DNA of 64,000 nucleotides from Halosimplex litoreum (GCF_016065055.1 NZ_CP065856.1:1053836-1117835); one strand, 5' to 3'; positions 54,877 to 64,000 are shown, counted from the stretch's first letter. A program made the numbers and translations. The notes: a model not told the origin generated them from the sequence alone.

Positions 54877-56454
54877 ATGTCATCTGGCCAGCGACGCATG
54901 GGTGGACAGCCGATGTTCATCCTCAACGAGGACAGTGAACGCACGCAAGGGAAAGACGCCCAGAGCTCCAACATCACGGCCGGCAAGGCCGTCAGCGAGT
55001 CCGTACGGACCACACTCGGTCCGCGCGGCATGGACAAGATGCTCGTCTCCGACAGCGGCGACGTCGTCATCACGAACGACGGCGCGACCATCCTGGACGA
55101 GATGGACATCGAGCACCCGGCCGCCCAGATGATCTCCGAGGTCGCCGAGACCCAGGAGACCGAGGTCGGCGACGGGACGACCACCGCCGCGGTGCTCGCC
55201 GGCGAACTGCTCAGCCAGGCCGAGGACCTGCTCGACGACGACGTCCACCCGACGACCATCGTCGAGGGGTACTACGCGGCCCTCTCGATGGCCCACGAGG
55301 CCATCGACGAGATCAAGCTCGACGAGGAGCTCGACGACGACCTCCTCGAGACCGTCGCCCGCTCGTCGATGACCGGCAAGGGCACCGGCGACGTCTCCGC
55401 CGAGCGCCTCGCCGAGACCGTCGTCGACGCCGTCCGCCGCGTCGAGGACGACGCCGGCGTCGTCCGCGACAACATCACCGTCTACACCCAGACGGGCTCG
55501 TCGTCCTCGGCCACCCGTCTGGTCGACGGCGTCCTCATCGACGAGGAGCCGGTCCACGACAACATGCCGCGCTCGTTCGACGACCCGCAGATCGCCTTCG
55601 TCAACGACGACATCGAGGTCCGCGAGGCCTCCATCGACGCCGAGTACAACGTCTCCAGCGTCGACGATCTCAACACCGCCATCGAGGCCGAGGAGTCGGA
55701 ACTGCGCGGCTACGCCGAGCACGTTCTCGACCTCGACGTCGACGTGCTGTTCGTCGACGGCGACGTCGCGGACCAGGTCGCCGCCATCCTCGCCAAGAAC
55801 GACGTTGCCGCCTTCGAGGTCGGCGACGACGAGGGCGAGGAGCTCGCCCACGCCACCGGCCTCTCCCGCGCGGCGGGCGTCCAGGAGCTCGAAGCCGACG
55901 ACCTGGGCTCTGCAGGTTCGCTCTCCGTCGAGAAGTTCGGTGACAACTACGTCACCTTCCTCGAGGACGGCGACGCGGGCCAGTCGGTCACCGTCTTCGC
56001 CCGCGGCGGCACCGAGCACGTCACCGACGAGCTCGAGCGCGTGCTCGGCGACGCGCTCGACGTCGTGACGGCCGCCCTCGACAAGGGCGGCGTCGTCCCC
56101 GGCGCCGGCGCCACCGAGATCGCCGTCGCCGACCACATCCGTAGCGAGGCCGCCAGCGTCGAGGGCCGCAAGCAGCTCGCCGTCGAGGCCTTCGCCGACG
56201 CCGTCGACGTCCTCCCGCGCACGCTCGCCGAGAACACGGGTATGGACCCCATCGACGCGCTCGTCGATCTGCGCGCCGAGTACGAGAGCGAGGGCATCGC
56301 CGGCATCATCTCCGAAGGCCAGACCGGCGTCATCGACGACCCCGTCGACCTGGGCGTCCTCGACCCCGTCGCCGTCAAGGACGAGGCCGTCGAGTCCGCC
56401 GCCGAGGCCGCCACGATGATCGTCCGCATCGACGACGTCATCTCCGCGAGCTAA
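54877..56454 (+). CDS. Thermosome subunit (group II chaperonin)
   Basis: 525 residues. The equatorial ATP site motifs [30 protein letters not shown] and [16 protein letters not shown] are intact, and [16 protein letters not shown] is present near the C-terminus. It lacks the GGM-repeat tail seen on many haloarchaeal subunits, as in the third thermosome subunit of Haloferax. It folds proteins in the cytoplasm. A T-run at about 56478-56484 may be the terminator. Confidence 0.95.
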   Translation: MSSGQRRMGGQPMFILNEDSERTQGKDAQSSNITAGKAVSESVRTTLGPRGMDKMLVSDSGDVVITNDGATILDEMDIEHPAAQMISEVAETQETEVGDGTTTAAVLAGELLSQAEDLLDDDVHPTTIVEGYYAALSMAHEAIDEIKLDEELDDDLLETVARSSMTGKGTGDVSAERLAETVVDAVRRVEDDAGVVRDNITVYTQTGSSSSATRLVDGVLIDEEPVHDNMPRSFDDPQIAFVNDDIEVREASIDAEYNVSSVDDLNTAIEAEESELRGYAEHVLDLDVDVLFVDGDVADQVAAILAKNDVAAFEVGDDEGEELAHATGLSRAAGVQELEADDLGSAGSLSVEKFGDNYVTFLEDGDAGQSVTVFARGGTEHVTDELERVLGDALDVVTAALDKGGVVPGAGATEIAVADHIRSEAASVEGRKQLAVEAFADAVDVLPRTLAENTGMDPIDALVDLRAEYESEGIAGIISEGQTGVIDDPVDLGVLDPVAVKDEAVESAAEAATMIVRIDDVISAS

Positions 56455-56688
56455 TCGGCCGATCCCCTACCACCGAAATTTTTCGCCGTCTCGACCGAGG
56501 AGCCGAGCGTCTCGCCCGTCCGTACGCGAGTCCCAATTTCTGCAGGTCCAGCTTCGACGGAGAGCCTACGTCGACCACGACGCGACCGAGGAGGAAGTCG
56601 AGCCGGTCGGACCGGAGATCGTCCCAGTGACGCGGTCGGGCCCGGCCACGGCCCGCGAAACCGAGGGCGGCCCTCGCCCGCTGCTCGC

Positions 56689-57228
56689 TCAGTCGTCTTC
56701 GTCGCTCGCCCAGCGCTCGGAGACGTCGTCCTTGGCGATCGTCCGGAGGCGCTGGACGCCGCCGAACTCGTCGATCACGGCGGCGACCACGTCGGGGACC
56801 CGATCCGCCCAGGTGTCGTCGGCGAGCATCCGGTCGCGGATGTCGCTGCCCTCCAGGCGGTCGCGGTCGAACATCGGGGAGTCGCGCACCTCGATGCCCC
56901 GTTCCTCGAACAGCTGCACCACGAGGGGGTTGTTCGAGTAGGCCACGTCGAAACTGGGGGACATGCTCTGGATGTGGCTGACCCAGACGGCGTTGCGGTC
57001 GATGTCCTCGATAGGGACGACGTATGTCGGGACGTCAACGTCCTGGACGGCCTTGCTCACCATCATCACGCGCTCGCCCGCGGTGAAGGGGTTGCGGACG
57101 GTGTGAGACACGTCCGCGCTCCCGATCCCGAGGACGAGTTCGTCCACCTCGTCGACGATGTGGTCGACCATCGCCCGGTGGCCGTCGTGGAACGGCTGGA
57201 AGCGCCCGATGTAGAACCCGCGCGTCAT
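56689..57228 (-). CDS. nadM: Nicotinamide-nucleotide adenylyltransferase (archaeal NadM)
   Basis: 179 residues. FYIGRFQPFHDGH holds the HxGH nucleotidyltransferase motif, and LEGSDIRDRML the second signature region. It makes NAD from NMN and ATP. It is divergent from lonB with a 415-bp intergenic region that carries a hairpin. Confidence 0.93.
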   Translation of the reverse strand: MTRGFYIGRFQPFHDGHRAMVDHIVDEVDELVLGIGSADVSHTVRNPFTAGERVMMVSKAVQDVDVPTYVVPIEDIDRNAVWVSHIQSMSPSFDVAYSNNPLVVQLFEERGIEVRDSPMFDRDRLEGSDIRDRMLADDTWADRVPDVVAAVIDEFGGVQRLRTIAKDDVSERWASDEDD

Positions 57229-57267
57229 ACGCCACCGTGTGCGGAGCGACCACATTAACCCCCGTCA

Positions 57268-57500
57268 TCTACCCACGGCTCTAGCCGTGGGCTTGAGCGG
57301 TGGACTCCCCGTCTGCCGACAACGTGTCGTAGGTGGTGTACTCACCGTTCAGGGTGACTCGCCCGCCCGGACGGCGGGCCGTCTCCGGCCGACCGTCGGG
57401 GACGGACGGACGGTCGTCGCGCCTCGCGGCCGGCGGCCCCGAACCGGCGGCGACGCCCGCTCGACCGGCCCGCGTGGGAGTGCTAGACACGCCCTGTTTT
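57268..57500. mobile_element. Possible IS200/IS605-type end with hairpin (remnant)
   Basis: CCCACGGCT (57272-57280) and AGCCGTGGG (57283-57291) form a perfect 9-base stem with a 2-base loop. Such a hairpin next to a CAAGC motif on the minus strand resembles the ends of haloarchaeal IS605/IS1341-type elements. No transposase frame remains up to lonB. The boundary on the right is a guess, and the element could instead be a plain hairpin. Confidence 0.4.
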
Positions 57501-57643
57501 TTCGGGACTGTTCGGTAGGAGCCGTGTACTCCGAGCCCACCGATACCACCCACGTCCGGCGATTTGAGCGTGTTATCGGGACGTGCTGTGGGAGAAAGTA
57601 TATCAATAAACAGCCCTTGGCTTCTGATGTCAGAATCGTTTAT

Positions 57644-59797
57644 ATGAGTGAGAATATCGACACCGACGATCCGTCCGCCGACGACGCGGACGAGACCGAG
57701 GAGGTCGGCGTGGCCGACGAGACGCCGGACTCGACCCCCGACGAGCGGGGCGACGAGCCGGGGTCGCCGGGCGACGCCGAGAGCGGCGACGAGTCGGGCG
57801 TCGGCGAGTCCGGGGACGGCGGGTCCGCGGTCACCGTCGACGGCGACGACAGCCTGGGTAGCACCGTCGAGATCGACGCCGACGAGGCCGCCGTCGAGGA
57901 CGCCGCCGAAGATCTGCTCGGCGGGCTCGACGTCGAGACCACCGCCGACATCGAGGTGCCCGACCGACTGGTCGACCAGGTCATCGGGCAGGACCACGCC
58001 CGCGACGTGGTGATGAAAGCGGCCAAACAGCGCCGTCACGTGATGATGATCGGCTCGCCCGGGACGGGCAAGTCGATGCTGGCCAAGGCGATGAGCCAGC
58101 TGCTCCCCAAAGAGGAGCTGCAGGACGTACTCGTCTACCACAACCCCGACGACGGCAACGAGCCGAAGATCCGCACCGTGCCGGCGGGGAAGGGCGAACA
58201 GATCGTGGACGCCCACAAGGAGGAGGCGCGCAAGCGCAACCAGATGCGGTCGTTCCTGATGTGGATCATCATCGCGATCATCATCGGGTACGCGCTGCTC
58301 ATCCAGGGGTCGGTCCTGTTGGGCATCCTCGCGGCCGGGGTCGTCTACCTCGCGTTCCGCTACGGCTCGCGCGGCAACGACGCGATGATCCCGAACCTGC
58401 TGGTCAACAACGCCAACCAGCAGACCGCGCCGTTCGAGGACGCCACCGGCGCCCACGCGGGTGCGCTGCTGGGCGACGTCCGCCACGACCCGTTCCAGTC
58501 CGGCGGCATGGAGACGCCGAGCCACGACCGCGTCGAAGCCGGCGGCATCCACAAGGCCAACAAGGGCGTGCTGTTCGTCGACGAGATCAACACGCTCGAC
58601 ATCCGCTCCCAGCAGAAGCTGATGACGGCCATCCAGGAGGGCGAGTTCTCCATCACGGGCCAGTCCGAGCGCTCCTCGGGCGCGATGGTCCAGACCGAAC
58701 CCGTCCCGACGGACTTCATCATGGTCGCCGCGGGGAACCTCGACGCCATGGAGAACATGCACCCCGCCCTGCGCTCGCGTATCAAGGGCTACGGGTACGA
58801 GGTGTACATGGACGACACTATCGAGGACGACGCCGAGATGCGGCGGAAGTACGCCCGCTTCGTCGCCCAGGAAGTCGAGAAAGACGGTCGTCTGCCCCAC
58901 TTCGACGAGGAGGCCGTCGAAGAGGTCATCCTCGAGGCCCGTCGCCGTTCGGGCCGCAAGGGCCACCTCTCGCTGAAGCTCCGCGACCTCGGTGGGCTGG
59001 TCCGCGTCGCGGGCGACATCGCCCGCGCCGAGGACAAGGAGTTCACCGAACGGGGCGACGTGCTCCAGGCCAAGCGCCGGTCGCGCTCGATCGAGCAGCA
59101 GCTCGCGGACAACTACATCGAGCGCCGCAAGGACTACGAGCTCACCGTCAACGAGGGCGACGTGGTCGGTCGCGTCAACGGCCTCGCGGTCATGGGCGAG
59201 GACTCCGGGATCGTCCTCCCCGTCATGGCCGAGGTCACTCCCTCGCAGGGCGCCGGCGAAGTGATCGCCACCGGGCAACTGCAGGAGATGGCCGAGGAGG
59301 CCGTGCAGAACGTCTCGGCCATCATCAAGAAGTTCAGCGACGAGGACATCTCCGAGCAGGACGTCCACATCCAGTTCGTCCAGGCCGGCGAGGGCGGCGT
59401 CGACGGCGACTCCGCCTCTATCACGGTCGCGACCGCGGTCATCTCCGCGCTCGAAGACGTGCCCGTCGAGCAGAACCTCGCGATGACCGGCTCGCTGTCG
59501 GTCCGGGGCGACGTGCTCCCGGTCGGTGGCGTCACCCACAAGATCGAGGCCGCGGCCAAGTCCGGCCTCGACACGGTCATCATCCCCAAGGCGAACGAGC
59601 AGGACGTGATGATCGAAGACGAATTCAAAGACGAGATCGAGATCGTCCCCGTCCAGCACATCTCCGAGGTGCTGGAGGTCGCGCTGGCCGGCGAGCCCGA
59701 GAAGGACTCGCTGGTCGACCGCCTCAAGTCCATCACGGGCAAGGCGCTCGAGCAGCGCGAAGTCGGTCAGACCGGCGGCTCGCCGAGCCCGCAGTAG
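57644..59797 (+). CDS. lonB: Membrane-anchored ATP-dependent protease LonB
   Basis: 717 residues. An acidic N-terminus of about 100 residues is followed by Walker A GSPGTGKS (137-144). Two membrane helices are inserted in the AAA+ module (about 202-245), the hallmark of archaeal LonB. The C-terminal protease has Ser590 (GDSASIT) and Lys633 (THKIEAA). It degrades membrane and regulatory proteins and is essential in Haloferax. The AAAGTATATCA box near 57597-57607 is a likely promoter. Confidence 0.96.
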   Translation: MSENIDTDDPSADDADETEEVGVADETPDSTPDERGDEPGSPGDAESGDESGVGESGDGGSAVTVDGDDSLGSTVEIDADEAAVEDAAEDLLGGLDVETTADIEVPDRLVDQVIGQDHARDVVMKAAKQRRHVMMIGSPGTGKSMLAKAMSQLLPKEELQDVLVYHNPDDGNEPKIRTVPAGKGEQIVDAHKEEARKRNQMRSFLMWIIIAIIIGYALLIQGSVLLGILAAGVVYLAFRYGSRGNDAMIPNLLVNNANQQTAPFEDATGAHAGALLGDVRHDPFQSGGMETPSHDRVEAGGIHKANKGVLFVDEINTLDIRSQQKLMTAIQEGEFSITGQSERSSGAMVQTEPVPTDFIMVAAGNLDAMENMHPALRSRIKGYGYEVYMDDTIEDDAEMRRKYARFVAQEVEKDGRLPHFDEEAVEEVILEARRRSGRKGHLSLKLRDLGGLVRVAGDIARAEDKEFTERGDVLQAKRRSRSIEQQLADNYIERRKDYELTVNEGDVVGRVNGLAVMGEDSGIVLPVMAEVTPSQGAGEVIATGQLQEMAEEAVQNVSAIIKKFSDEDISEQDVHIQFVQAGEGGVDGDSASITVATAVISALEDVPVEQNLAMTGSLSVRGDVLPVGGVTHKIEAAAKSGLDTVIIPKANEQDVMIEDEFKDEIEIVPVQHISEVLEVALAGEPEKDSLVDRLKSITGKALEQREVGQTGGSPSPQ

Positions 59798-59892
59798 TCG
59801 CGGCACCTCGATCCGCACCGCGCCGTTCGAACCGCGAATTCGCTTTCTTCGGCTCCGAAACGACTTTCGACCGTCGAGTCTCAACTGAGGGT

Positions 59893-60948
59893 GTGACGCT
59901 ACAGCCGGCCGTCGTCGGCGCGCCCCTCCAGACGTTGCCCGTCCCCGAGACGGATCTCGCGGGGTTCGCCTGGCTCGTCGCCGTCGTCCTGACTGGCTTT
60001 CTCATCCTCGCGCGGCTCTCCCAGGGCGTCGTCGACGGCGACGAGGGCGGCGACGAAGCCGACGGCCATAGAGAGGGCGACGATACGAACCCGAGACGGC
60101 CGCAGGCGCCGAGTCGGCCGGGGTTCGACGGTCGCGACCGCCGCCCGACGGACCGAACGACGGCCGACGGCGAGCACGATCCGGACGAAGACGCTCCGGG
60201 GTCGTCGTCGGTCGCGCACCCGCTGGCGCCCGACGGCGCACTGGAGTCGACCGAGGACGGGGGGCGGCCCGGAGCCGTCGATGGGGGCGTGGGGGAGCGA
60301 CCGATCGAGCCCGCAGTCGCGCACAACGCCCGAGAGGACCCGGCGATGTCGCCCGGACTCCTGTTGCTGAACGTGGCGCTGACGCAGGGACTGTTCGGCG
60401 CGCTCCTCGCGGGCGGCGCCTGGTACTTCGGCGTCCCGCTGGACGTGCTGGGGGTCGGCGGCGACGCGCTCTCGACGGGACTGCCGGCGATCGCCGTCGG
60501 TGTCGGCTTCGGGGTCGTCCTCTGGGTCGGCAACGAACTCGCCTCGGGGCTGGCGGCGTCGTCGGGCGCCGACTACGACGAGGGACTGCGCGAGTTGCTC
60601 GCGCCGGAGGGCGTCCGCGGCTGGGGGCTACTCCTGGGGGCGACGCTACCGACCATCGCGGTCGTCGAGGAGTTCGTCTTCCGGGCGGCCGTGGTCGGCG
60701 CGGTGACACCGGTGGTGGGCACGTCACCGTGGGTCCTCGCGGTCGTCTCCTCGATCGCGTTCGCGCTCGGCCACGGCGCCCAGGGCCGCGTCGGCGTGCT
60801 CGTCACCGGCGGGCTGGGCATGGCGCTCGCGGCCGGGTTCGTCCTCACCGACAGCCTCCTCGTGGTGGTCGTCGCCCACTACCTCGTCAACGCGCTGGAG
60901 TTCCTCGCCCACGAAGGACTGGGGCTGCCCGACCCCGTCTGGTCGTGA
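59893..60948 (+). CDS. CPBP family intramembrane metalloprotease
   Basis: 351 residues from GTG 59893. One N-terminal helix and a long acidic disordered linker (about 50-145) precede the six-helix CPBP core. Motif 1 is VVEEFVFRAAV (EExxxR), motif 2 is FALGHGAQG, and the third His is in VVAHYLVNALEFL. It cleaves within membranes or processes prenylated proteins; the substrate is unknown. It follows lonB at 95 bp and may share its transcript. Confidence 0.85.
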   Translation: MTLQPAVVGAPLQTLPVPETDLAGFAWLVAVVLTGFLILARLSQGVVDGDEGGDEADGHREGDDTNPRRPQAPSRPGFDGRDRRPTDRTTADGEHDPDEDAPGSSSVAHPLAPDGALESTEDGGRPGAVDGGVGERPIEPAVAHNAREDPAMSPGLLLLNVALTQGLFGALLAGGAWYFGVPLDVLGVGGDALSTGLPAIAVGVGFGVVLWVGNELASGLAASSGADYDEGLRELLAPEGVRGWGLLLGATLPTIAVVEEFVFRAAVVGAVTPVVGTSPWVLAVVSSIAFALGHGAQGRVGVLVTGGLGMALAAGFVLTDSLLVVVVAHYLVNALEFLAHEGLGLPDPVWS

Positions 60949-61104
60949 CCGATCGGTGAGCGGGCCAGGGTGAAGCCGCGTCCGCTCGCTTTTTTACCCC
61001 GTCTCACGGCCCTCTCGATGGTACCGAGCGTGTCATCTAACCGTTGTCGAGCGGTCGTTTCACGCCGCCAGGCGGCAGATCGTTCGCTCAGTACGCATGT
61101 CCAC

Positions 61105-61440
61105 TTATCAGCTGTTTCGAGTGAACGAGTCGCGGAACGAAGTCGACCGATAGCAACCGCACTCGCTGGAGATAGCAGGCGATGAACGCCCTCGGCGCGC
61201 TCGCGGTCGCTGAACGAGATATTCTCGTTCACTGCGTTCACTCGAATAGTGCTCGCTCAGCCGACTTCGTTCGCTTCGCTCACCGCGAGCGCGTCTCGCC
61301 CGTTCAGTCCACCAGGAATTCCTTGCACAGCACCGAAGACGGCCACAACCCTCCCCAGCCGATTCGCTCGCTCCCTTCGGTCGCTCACTCATCCCTCGCA
61401 CGGCGCCGGCTCGCGACCCTCGCAGTACTCGGGCACGCTC
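61105..61440 (-). repeat. Dispersed repeat, copy C
   Basis: Read on the minus strand: GTGCGAGGGATGAGTGAGCG, GAATCGGCTGGGGAGGG, CGGTGCTGTGC, GGACTGAACGGGCGAGAC, a run of GAGTGAACGCAGTGAACGAG palindromes, GTTCAGCGACCGCGAGCGCG, GAGGGCGTTCATCGCC and GAGTGCGGTTGC, ending in CGACTCGTTCACTCGAAAC. Block order matches copies B and D. The minus-strand frame is open but its composition is repeat-driven, so it is not called as a gene. Confidence 0.7.
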
Positions 61441-61544
61441 GCCAGCGCGCGCCACCGCAACTACTCACTACGTCACCTCTACCGAGCATCCGCACGCCGC
61501 AGGCGCGCGGTTCGACGCGGCGAGTGCGCGAAGCGCACGAGCCG

Positions 61545-61621
61545 CGCTTTTTCACCCATGTTTTTCGCTCGGGGGTTCCCGCAGCGACCGCAGGGAGCGA
61601 GGACACCCCCGAGCGAAAAAG
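61545..61621 (+). repeat. Tail-spacer element, copy 4 (partial)
   Basis: The plus strand reads GCTTTTTCACCC, ATGTTTTTCGC, GGGGGTTCCCGCAG, GAGGACACCCCCG and GAAAAAGATGGTCCCT, the same block order as the spacers at 9.7 and 18.7-19.0 kb. It ends just before the stop codon of the alkyltransferase-like gene on the opposite strand. No duplicated gene tail was found here. Confidence 0.7.
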
Positions 61622-61628
61622 ATGGTCC

Positions 61629-62090
61629 CTAGAGCCCTTCGAGCGAGCGGAGGCGTTGCTCGACCTCCGCGGGGGCGGCGCTGGGACCGTCGCGAACGCG
61701 ATGATCCGGGATCAGGAGCGGTGCGGGGTTGTCGGCCAGCGCCGACCGGGCGGTCCGGACGTCCTCCTCGTCGTCGGGGTCGCTGTCGGGCGTCATCCGG
61801 ACGAGTTGCGCGACGCTCACCTGCTCGCCGTGGGGGATCTCCCGAACGGTCTCCAGCACCGCGCGTCGGTCGGTCGGGACCGTCAGCGCGACGGTCACGT
61901 CGGTGAAGTCGTCCTCGGCGCCGGCGAGGTACTCCTCGATCCGGTCGAGCAGCCCGTGGTCGGTCCCGGCGTTCTCGTCGGGCGCGTTCGGGAACGACAG
62001 CGAGAGTACCCGGCCCTGTGCCTCTCCGAACTGAACGTACCGGTCGAGGTACGACGACTCCCGCGCGTAGATCCCCGCCTCCTCGTTCAT
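61629..62090 (-). CDS. Alkyltransferase-like protein (MGMT family, no active Cys)
   Basis: 153 residues. The C-terminal half follows the O6-alkylguanine-DNA alkyltransferase fold: REIPHGEQVSVAQLVRM, RTARSALADNPAPLLIPDHRV. The active-site Cys of PCHRV is Asp129 here (PDHRV), so alkyl transfer to protein is not possible. Such alkyltransferase-like proteins bind damaged DNA and hand it to excision repair; most known ones have Trp at this site. Confidence 0.8.
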   Translation of the reverse strand: MNEEAGIYARESSYLDRYVQFGEAQGRVLSLSFPNAPDENAGTDHGLLDRIEEYLAGAEDDFTDVTVALTVPTDRRAVLETVREIPHGEQVSVAQLVRMTPDSDPDDEEDVRTARSALADNPAPLLIPDHRVRDGPSAAPAEVEQRLRSLEGL

Positions 62091-62186
62091 ACCACCGTCT
62101 CCGTCCGGTCGGAACTTGAAGATTTGTTCCGCAGGCGGGGACGGCCAGTCGACGGTCGGTCCACACGTGGGTTCCGAGGGCGCCGA

Positions 62187-62825
62187 TCACCCGGGCAGGT
62201 CGGCGTCGGCGTCGACGGTGTGGTCGGGTTCCGGCGGCAGTTCCCAGTCGGTCGTCAGTTCGAGCAGCTGGACGAGCATGTTGGCGGTCGCGCCCCAGAC
62301 GGTGAACCCCCCGACGTGGAAGAAGTGCAGGCGGATCTCGCCGTAGTGGGGATGGTCGCGGCGCTCGCTCTCGTAGTTGTCGGCGTCGACGAGCCCGGCG
62401 ACGGGAAGGACGGCCACTTCGGCGACTTCCTCGTCGTTCGGGAGATACTCGCGGTCGGCGACGCGAGCGACGAACGGACGGACGAGGTAATCGGTGATCG
62501 TCCGGATGTCGTCGAGACGCCCGACGATCTGAGCTTCCTCGGCGCGGAGGCCGACTTCCTCGCCGGCCTCTCGCAACGCGGTCGCGAGCAGGTCGGTGTC
62601 CTCGGGCTCGCGGCCGCCACCGGGGAAGCTCATCTGGCCGGGGTGGTCGCTGAGGTGGTCGGCGCGCTTGGTAAACAGGACGTGGTCGGCGCCGTCGCGG
62701 GTGACGACCGGCGCCAGGACCGCCGCCTCGCGCTCCTCGCCGGTGAGACGGTCGCTCCCGTCGGCTCGCGACCCGTCGGCCGGCAGGCCGACCGGGTCGC
62801 GCTCTCGCACCCGCGACAGGTCCAT
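62187..62825 (-). CDS. NUDIX hydrolase (CoA pyrophosphatase-like)
   Basis: 212 residues. The full Nudix box GREPEDTDLLATALREAGEE is preceded by HPGQMSFPGG, which is typical of NudL/CoA diphosphatases. HYGEIRLHFFHVGGFTVWGATANML follows at the C-terminus, as in that subgroup. It would hydrolyse CoA or a related nucleotide diphosphate. Confidence 0.9.
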   Translation of the reverse strand: MDLSRVRERDPVGLPADGSRADGSDRLTGEEREAAVLAPVVTRDGADHVLFTKRADHLSDHPGQMSFPGGGREPEDTDLLATALREAGEEVGLRAEEAQIVGRLDDIRTITDYLVRPFVARVADREYLPNDEEVAEVAVLPVAGLVDADNYESERRDHPHYGEIRLHFFHVGGFTVWGATANMLVQLLELTTDWELPPEPDHTVDADADLPG

Positions 62826-62903
62826 ACGCGGAGCAACGGGGCGGGTGGTCTTAACTGACGGGTTACCTTCGAAGGAAGGACCCGACGCGGATCGAGCGCG
62901 AGC

Positions 62904-63362
62904 TCACACGTCGTCGAGTCGCTCGCGCAGCTCGGCGGTGTCGACGCCGGCCCAGCTTTCGAGGTCGTAACAGACTTCGACGAGCGCGTCGGCACGGTCG
63001 CCGTCGCCGGCCTTCGCGACTTCGACGGCCCGGGCGTCGAGCCGCTCTCGAGCGGCCGCCGCGGCGGTCTCGCGGTCGACCGACCGCGCCTCGACGTCCA
63101 TGATGTGCGGGAGGTCCTCGGCGTGGTCGGGCAGCGTCGGGAAGGCCGTCGGTCCCGCGACGAGTAGCGTCGTTTCGTCGCGCTCGACCGGGACGAGGTG
63201 ATAGCGCTCGACGGCCGCCTCGACGGCCGCGGCGACGGCGTCGGGGTCGGGCTCCTCGCCGCGCTTGTACGCCAACTCTTCGAGCGCGCGGTGGAGTTCC
63301 TCGCGGGTGAGCCCCCCGAAGAGGTCGACCACTCCCGCGAGTTCGTCGGCGACGAGACTCAT
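62904..63362 (-). CDS. Conserved haloarchaeal protein (probably DUF7109)
   Basis: 152 residues, all-helical and acidic: ELAGVVDLFGGLTREELHRALEELAYKRG, then RYHLVPVERD and LVAGPTAFPTLPDHAEDLPHIMD. It is found widely in haloarchaea with unknown function. ATG 63362 is preferred over the GTG/ATG four codons upstream. Confidence 0.75.
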   Translation of the reverse strand: MSLVADELAGVVDLFGGLTREELHRALEELAYKRGEEPDPDAVAAAVEAAVERYHLVPVERDETTLLVAGPTAFPTLPDHAEDLPHIMDVEARSVDRETAAAAARERLDARAVEVAKAGDGDRADALVEVCYDLESWAGVDTAELRERLDDV

Positions 63363-63439
63363 ACCCGGGGCCACGACGCCGGCCCATTTCAGCGTTCGCC
63401 TCCGCTCGTGTGACGGCGTTCGGTTCGGTGTGCGAGCTG

Positions 63440-63970
63440 AGCAGTGATCTCTGGTGAACGAGTCGCGAAACGAAGTCGAGCGACAGCGACCGCACTTTCT
63501 GACGACAGCAAGCGACGAAAGCCCTCGCCGCGCTCGCCTTGAAACGGATCGACCTCACGCGACAGCAAGCGACGAAAGCCCTCGACGCGCTCGTCTTGAA
63601 ACGGATCGACCTCACGCGACAACAAGCGACGAAAGCCCTCGACGCGCTCGTCTTGAAACGGATCGACCTCACGCGACAGCAAGCGACGAAAGCCCTCGAC
63701 GCGCTCGTCTTGAAACGGATCGACCTCACGCGACAGCAAGCGACGAAAGCCCTCGCCGCGCTCGCGGTCGCTGACCGGGATATCCGCGCTCTCCGCACCA
63801 CCCGCGCGGATAGTGCCCGCTCAGGCGACTCACGGCGCGAGCGCGCCTCGCCCTTTCAATCCGCCAGGGGCCCCAACCGCTCCGCACAGCACCGTAGACA
63901 GCCACACACCTCCCCAGCCGATTGCGCTCCGCGCGCCTGCGGCGTGCGGTGCTCATCCCTCGCGCGGCTG
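63440..63970 (-). repeat. Dispersed repeat, copy D, with internal tandem array
   Basis: Minus-strand blocks match copy B closely: GTGCGAGGGATGAGC/ACCGCACGCC, CGCAATCGGCTGGGGAGG, GGTGCTGTGCGGAGC, GGCGGATTGAAAGGGCGAGG. The right part matches copy C (AGTGCGGTCGC, CGACTCGTTCACCAG). A 57-bp unit is expanded inside it at 63502-63760. No convincing gene is present up to the window end. Confidence 0.72.
63502..63760. repeat. 57-bp tandem repeat array (about 4.5 units)
   Basis: The unit GCGACAGCAAGCGACGAAAG...ATCGACCTCAC is 57 bp long, with copies starting at 63559, 63616 and 63673 and partial copies on each side. Copies differ at one to three bases. As 57 is divisible by three, several frames stay open through the array (e.g. 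RQQATKALDALVLKRIDLT), but this follows from the repeat length and is not proof of coding. Confidence 0.85.
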
Positions 63971-64000
63971 TTTCGAGCGGTCCGCCAAGAGGCGGACACG

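Noticed and set aside
57281-59884. An 867-codon minus-strand frame opposite lonB
   Set aside because: It is the antisense shadow of a certain gene, with composition unlike haloarchaeal proteins.
61108-61455. A 115-codon minus-strand frame in copy C of the dispersed repeat
   Set aside because: Its sequence follows the repeat's GAGCGAG-type palindromes, and other copies break the frame differently.
63502-63760. CRISPR array
   Set aside because: The units are contiguous 57-bp tandem repeats without variable spacers, and no cas gene is present.

Overview
The window is chromosomal DNA from an extremely halophilic archaeon (class Halobacteria). The evidence is the high GC, the very acidic proteins, many leaderless or near-leaderless genes behind TATA boxes, a chloride-pump halorhodopsin, archaeal proteasome, thermosome, membrane LonB and topoisomerase genes, a Thi4-type thiazole synthase, and the archaeal pantoate-kinase route to CoA. 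A genus cannot be named from this alone.

Layout. 1-10.3 kb: 3' end of gatB, a MATE exporter, a membrane sensor kinase, a frameshifted C45 peptidase, topA and a Rieske protein. 10.3-14.1 kb: a dispersed repeat, a remnant that looks like the C-terminus of a restriction-modification enzyme, and a two-gene McrBC-like restriction system that is visibly less GC-rich than its surroundings. 14.2-25.2 kb: GGGP synthase, aspS, halorhodopsin, a UPF0175/PIN toxin-antitoxin pair, pantoate kinase and phosphopantothenate synthetase two genes apart, and hutH. 25.3-33 kb: two paralogous zinc-metallopeptidase-like lipoproteins, thi4 divergent from an HTH-ThiN regulator, and two overlapping beta-propeller lipoproteins. 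33-48 kb: SagB-like oxidoreductase, patatin, a Brp-type retinal-forming protein divergent from a CrtI-type desaturase, methyltransferases, membrane glycosyltransferases, a second HTH-ThiN regulator, dcd, a GH43 glycosidase and pth2. 48-61 kb: protein quality control (psmA-psmB, thermosome, lonB, CPBP protease) with nadM. 61-64 kb: repeats, an alkyltransferase-like protein, a NUDIX hydrolase and a conserved haloarchaeal protein.

How genes work together. Brp and CrtI could feed retinal to the halorhodopsin. Pantoate kinase and phosphopantothenate synthetase are successive CoA-pathway steps. The HTH-ThiN protein beside thi4 probably senses thiamine phosphate and controls thiamine synthesis. Proteasome, LonB and thermosome form a proteostasis block.

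The most unusual signal is at gene ends. At three unrelated loci (Rieske gene, PIN toxin gene, aspS) the last codons plus stop codon of the gene are repeated downstream, two to four times. At the Rieske and PIN loci the copies are separated by spacers of almost constant length (142-143 bp) that share one recognisable sequence. At aspS and Rieske the copies differ mainly by synonymous or conservative changes, so they look like tails of diverged homologues rather than decayed local duplicates. A fourth copy of the spacer abuts another gene end at 61.6 kb. Separately, a longer dispersed repeat occurs four times, and one copy carries a 57-bp tandem array.
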